Assembly: GCA_001466705.2 (NCBI GenBank)
Contig: LATX02000233.1
Location: 248,001 to 312,000, forward strand
Length of the DNA stretch: 64,000 nucleotides
Source: Moniliophthora roreri
Taxonomy: Eukaryota > Basidiomycota > Agaricomycetes > Agaricales > Marasmiaceae
Direction: 5' to 3'
The translations under genes and the position numbers were made by a program. Within the stretch, counting starts at the first letter, position 1, and every line of letters starts with the position of its first letter. Below, piece by piece: positions 59,269-64,000 of this stretch. Under the pieces are notes generated by a model, which saw only the letters and a list, made by a program, of their open reading frames with translations, was not told the origin of the DNA and made no database searches.

Positions 59269-62200
59269 ATGGTTTCTGCGACATCACCCACCGCTGACGA
59301 CTCTGAACATTCCGTTCTCGAGGACGATTCTGACGCCGAAATGGATCGTGAAGATTACATTGAAGAAGACGATCTTTTGGACGAGGACGACGGCTCTTCT
59401 TCTCTGTCTATTCCCAACGAATCCATAGACTTTGACTTGGTTTATTCTCTACATAGCTTCGCTGCTACCGTGGAGGGACAAGCCAACGTCGTCAAGGGGG
59501 ACTCGCTATACTTGATGGATGACAGTAACAGTTACTGGTGGCTGGTGAGGGTCCTCAAGACCCAAGAAGTCGGATATATTCCTGCGGAGAATATCGAGAC
59601 GCCGTTCGAGAGGTTGGCGAGGTTGAACAAACACCGGAATATCGATGTGAGTACCCCCCGTTCTAGTGAAAATCGACTTGGGATTGGCTTTGCTTGGGTT
59701 TCTGGGACATACTGCTTTGGGCTAAGAGGAAGATGGCCCTGAAAAATGCTGGAACTGTGTTTTCATAGCCCCAGAACGCGTTGGGAGACGTAGAACGGAT
59801 GGCGCAGTTATCTTATATGTTGCAGTCCGACGACCTCTGAACTTTTACATTTATTTAACTATACACCGTTTACAATAGTTCATTTACTAACACCTTTCTC
59901 TCTCTTTCTCTCTCGCCAGTTGGCATCGGCGACGCAAGCTGAACTTCAGGATGGGCTTCAACAATCTCAGGACCGCCTGCGACAAAATCTCAACAACTCC
60001 AGGCAAGGCAGAACAGACTCTCCCTCCGGATCGCAATCACGCCTCGCAAAGGCAAAGTCTGTGATATTCACGGCGGGTCTCCATGTTCACCGTTACCCCC
60101 CAGCTGTGTGGAACGAAGAAGAACTCGAAGACGGCGAAGAAGACGATGACGAAGATTGGGATGTTGGCGAATATGAGGATGAGGATCCTGGTTTGGCTGC
60201 AGAGCAGGCTGTTTTGGAGAGGGCGGCTGCGCGGGCAGCAGCTGCACAGAGTCCACAACCGACGTCTCAGCAGCAAGCAATGATGATGGAGCCGGACGAC
60301 GGAATGCAATGGGATGACAGAGCTGCAGAGGAGATCCGAGCTCAGCAGATGGCCCAACGTCAACAACAGTTACAGGTACAGCAACAAACGCAAGCCTCAC
60401 CTTCACCGACTCGAAGCGGGATCACAGATCAACCCCGTATTTCTCCAACATCTCCCTCGCCCACGCCCAATACTACCCCCCTATCCGTATCCACAAGCCA
60501 AAGCGGCCAGAAACGTCTTATCGCAGATCCATTCTCGGAATTCGACGCAAGCCCGAACTCTGTGGACCCGTCATCTCCTGCAGGCTCATCTAGTACACAT
60601 GAGACTGTCAGGTTAACTATGACCCCGACCATTGCACGGGACAATGTCTTTGAATCGCAACAGGCTGCGACATATGCATCTGCTGCTGAAAGGAAGAGGC
60701 GAAACGAGGAAGAAGAGGCAGAAGAAGCCAGAAAACGCGCGAGAGGTGCTCTCAGTCCTACAGGAAATCCCAACTCCACGCCTGTGAAATCAGCACCAGC
60801 TCCATCTGGGGGCAAGTTGCGCAAGGAGAGAGACCGATCAGATTCAGTCTCCGGATCAGTCGAAGACGATTCGTCCTCGTCTAACACGACTGGTAAAGAG
60901 AAGAAAAAGAAGTCAGGCGTGTTTGGAAATTTATTCAGTCGAAAGAAGGATAAGAAAGACGGCGGATCGAAGGATCTCAGAGATTCAGCCGTCAGTGGTG
61001 CTAAAGGAGACAAGTCAGTGGAAGCTGACATTGTCGTTGGTCGAATGTCAGACGGGTCTGACGTTCGGTCGCACAGACCATCTGCAAGCAGTGGCGGCGC
61101 AAGTGTAAGCTCTGGAACAAGTGGCGCAGGTGATGGAGGGCCTATGTCACCTACAACAAGCATGGCAATGCAACAGCAACAAGCTATGATTGTGCCATCG
61201 ACCCCGCCACAAGCTCATCAGCATCCTGCAGGTCTGACTCCAGGAGGCGGGTCATCGTCCTTTGGATCAATGAGTTCCGCGATCTCGTCGACGCCTCCAT
61301 CATCTCTCACCTCATCACCGGCAGCGCAGGCACTTAGAGAGAGGGATCAAGCTCAGCAAGCACTATACCAGCAGTATCTGAATCGTTCACCAGCCTCACC
61401 ACCTGACCTTGTGCCGAATTACGGTCTTCAAAGTGCAAGCGTTGTTAATGCAGGCGGACGATGGGGTAGAGATAGGGACGGTAGCACTGGTTCTGGACCC
61501 CAGACTGGACTTGCGCCGCCCGCGGCAACACCTCGTCAGCGGCCAGGCTCTTTGATCCTGACACCAGAAGCTCTGGCTTCAAACCCCGTTGCAGCATCCA
61601 TCTCTAACTCCCCCTCTTTCGCATCCTCGACTGGTCAGTCCGCGACGTCACCCTCAGCTTCCCAGACTCAAGCAATCACGGAGTTGAGTGTTGTCCGTAT
61701 ATTCGCGGGTAGAGGACTAGAAGAGGACACAGAAGCCACGTTCAAGACCGTGCTTTTGAATTCGCATACTAGTGCAGCAGAGCTTGTGAGACAAGCCGTG
61801 CAGAGATTCCGATTGAATGTTCCCAGTAGCGACGAATATTCGAGTGAAGAGGAAGAAGGGGCCGCTGAAGCTGAAGCAAAAAAGGCCAGACTAGTGGGAC
61901 CCAGCCGACATTATTACCTGACGATCAAACAGATTGAAGGGGGTGCTAGTGTTAAGTTGAGACCAGACGAGAAGCCCCTGGTTGTCTTCGAGGCACTTGT
62001 CGAGGATGCCCGGTTGGCTAGGGAGGAGCGGGAGAGGGAGGAAAGAGAGAGAGAACTCGCTGCGCGTTCAGGAGGCATGATGGCCACGCCAAAGGTGAAA
62101 CGAAGTAGCGTTGGGTCGATCAGCTCAGTAGCAAGTAACTTGAGCATGCATCCTGCGATCAAGCGCTTACCGATGAATGATTTCACTGACGATTCTGCAG

Positions 62201-64000
62201 TCAAGTTTTACCTGCATCGGAAGGGCGCCGAGTATGAAGAAGACGACGGTGAAGGCGAAGGAATAGTCAATCTCTTGGGCTATAGAGATGACGATGAGGC
62301 TGATGAAACCTTGATTGCCGCCGACACCTCGATATCCAGCAACATAGCGGAGCACGACTCAGGCGTCCTATCACCCTCATCATCTGGTACTTTGAGTAAC
62401 AAATTCCTTTCAGCCTCACAAGGTGCCACTGACCGACTTTCGTCTCCATCACTGAGATTTGCATTGCAACTTGTCATTCATCCAGAAGATCTCCCCGACG
62501 ACATGGTGTTTGATACCGTTACGGAGGCGATAGTCTTCAAGGGGACAATGAAAGACAGAGATAAAGAAGGCAAACGGCATTCGCATGCTTCTTCCGCCTC
62601 CAATACTTCCGTAGCAAATTCCATACCTCAAAATCTCCGCCGGAAGGTGTTCGTTTTCCCGAAAAACGTAACCGTAGCGGAGGTAATTGAGCTTGGTCTG
62701 GAGAGATTTGGTATTTTAGAGGGTGTCGTAGACGGGGGAGACGAGATCGAAGATAAGCTGACAAAACGAAGGAGCAACGCGTCAAGGGTCAGATACGGGC
62801 TGGCAGCCCTTGTTGGCGACACCGGTAGGTCTCGTTACTAGTGTCTTCTGAAACTTGACGTTGATCTTGGTATAGAAAAGGAGCTGTCTCCAGCTAGTCG
62901 AATCATAGATGCATACCCGCGACCGCCTGTGTACCGGACCGCCGAACGCGACAAGTATCGGTCCAAAGACCTTCATCGTCGCTCCATGGACTCGACTCAA
63001 ATACTCGGGAGCATAGACGATATCTCGCCGGATGATCCGGTCTTCGTCCTGAGACGCGCGACCTCGTACCGAAACTCGACGAGTAGGCATCGCATGTCCG
63101 CCCCATTGGACGAGCTCGCTCTGAGAAATCTTCATCAGCAGATAAAGAGAGACTCGACTGCTTCCTCCGCGAGGTCCGGTGGCTCCGATAGTACACCTAT
63201 CTCTCCGAGCGGAAGTGGACACGGACACGGCGTCTTTGTGCAGCAGCAGGATGCCAAGAAATCCCAACCTTCACGAAAGGAGATCATAGCTGCCCAACGA
63301 GAGGCCCTGCGTGCGACGCAACGCGCTATCCTGTCGACTCAGACAAACTCGGTTCGCGGTGTAGACGTCCTGCTTCCTGGGAATGCACGTCTTCGCAGCT
63401 CACGGTATGAGTCTGACGATCGCATGAGGTACTCTTATGTTCAGCCCGATGGTGAGACCTACGATATTAGCGATATCGTTGAAGAGGAATGGAATCCCAC
63501 TGGTAACCATGTCCAGGGTTCAGGCGGTGGTAAACGTGATTTATTGGAAGGCGTTGTGTCAGGGAAAACCGGAGTGCCTGTCAGTGAGAAGTTGGACAGG
63601 GTACTTGGCAGAATCAAGAATGAAAAATCTCTGCAGCCAGCGAGTGCTACCCTACCGCTGCCGCCGCAAGGGCGAAGGAGCATCTCTCCATCGTCGCAAT
63701 ATTCCTTAGATGCGACTGTTGAAACTTATGGTCGTTCTCGTTCTGTGACACCAGCAGGATCGGGAACGATGGCTAGCGTTACAACAGGCCCGAAGGTTGT
63801 AGGACGTGTTGCTTCCCCTGCATCTACGATTGGTGGCAGAATGTCGCCAGCTGAAAGCGTTGGAACCCGTCCGGGAACAGTCACACCTACTGGCGCTAGT
63901 GGACGTCCTGATGCAAGGCGTAACCCCTCAATAGCGTCTGTCATGTCAGATCTCTCAGGTTACGCAACACCGGGTACTCATCCGATTTCTACACCCTCTC
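59269..64000 (+). CDS. Tea4/Bud14-like SH3 polarity protein (partial, runs off the window)
   Basis: Predicted adaptor that brings protein phosphatase 1 to growth tips. Exon 1 (59269-59646) has an acidic start and an SH3 domain, DFDLVYSLHSFAATVEGQAN to VGYIPAENIETPFERLARLN, very close to fungal Bud14/Tea4. Exon 2 (59920-62824) opens LASATQAELQDGLQQ. At about residue 170 it has KSVIFTAGLHVHRYPP, where KSVIF fits the PP1-docking RVxF motif. Long Ser/Gln/Pro-rich disorder with a Lys-rich patch (KEKKKKSGVFGNLFSRKKDK) follows. Next comes a Ras-association-like segment (LSVVRIFAGRGLEEDTEATF, then AELVRQAVQRFRL and YYLTIKQIEGG) and a second region with RKVFVFPKNVTVAEVIELGL. Exon 3 starts at 62876 and is still open at 64000. 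The start at 59269 was preferred; an in-frame ATG lies at 59110. Confidence 0.85.

Noticed and set aside
60429..61163. 244-codon antisense frame in the Tea4-like gene
   Set aside because: Low-complexity reflection of the Ser/Pro-rich sense frame.
1..64000. CRISPR array, prophage or bacterial-style operon
   Set aside because: No regular spacer-repeat arrays and no polycistronic layout; the window is spliced eukaryotic DNA.

Overview
The window is a gene-dense, intron-rich stretch of nuclear DNA from a basidiomycete fungus, most likely an Agaricomycete. Evidence: almost every gene is cut by many 45-75 nt introns; the window carries a FunK1 kinase relic, a DUF6533 membrane protein and a CYSTM protein, all typical of mushroom-forming fungi; and the conserved proteins read as fungal (Mir1, Msc2, Snx41, Rrb1, Arp9, Brn1, Vms1). 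Both strands are used, and most genes are housekeeping. Exon junctions were worked out by hand from splice signals, reading phase and remembered family sequence; no database search was run.

Layout. 4-4466: a low-complexity nuclear protein of unknown function, the ribosome-assembly chaperone RRB1/GRWD1, and ribosomal protein eL34. 5118-7757: a broken FunK1 kinase. 8008-22671: an Msc2-type zinc transporter, a Zn2Cys6 transcription factor, TSR4/PDCD2 (ribosomal protein uS5 chaperone family), a TBC Rab-GAP and kinetochore NDC80. 24305-29262: an aldehyde dehydrogenase between two diverged copies of a non-coding direct repeat, the mitochondrial phosphate carrier and a CYSTM protein. 30538-39479: a doubtful small gene, TIM23 head-to-head with a mitochondrial TPR protein, a P-loop polynucleotide-kinase-like protein, sorting nexin SNX41 and BFR2/AATF. 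39642-53862: DNA polymerase delta POL3, condensin BRN1, a DUF6533 protein, chromatin-remodeller ARP9 and a decayed oxidosqualene cyclase. 54347-64000: a C2H2 protein, VMS1/ANKZF1, phosphomannomutase, and a Tea4/Bud14-like SH3 protein that runs off the window.

Themes. Ribosome production and quality control recur (RRB1, eL34, TSR4, BFR2, VMS1), as do chromosome replication and segregation (POL3, NDC80, BRN1, ARP9) and mitochondrial membrane proteins (MIR1, TIM23, the TPR protein). Several neighbours are divergent with under 220 bp between start codons, which suggests shared promoters.

Most unusual: (i) non-canonical introns recovered by forcing reading-frame and family continuity: one apparent AT-AC intron with a U2-type ATAAGT donor in POL3, and four GC-AG introns in POL3, the zinc-cluster gene and the TPR gene; (ii) an oxidosqualene cyclase copy with at least three inactivating lesions, whose 3' end lies at the edge of a stretch almost free of CpG; (iii) the diverged direct repeats around the aldehyde dehydrogenase. 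I found no CRISPR array, no intact transposon and no tRNA or rRNA gene that I can support, and no clearly new multi-gene system.
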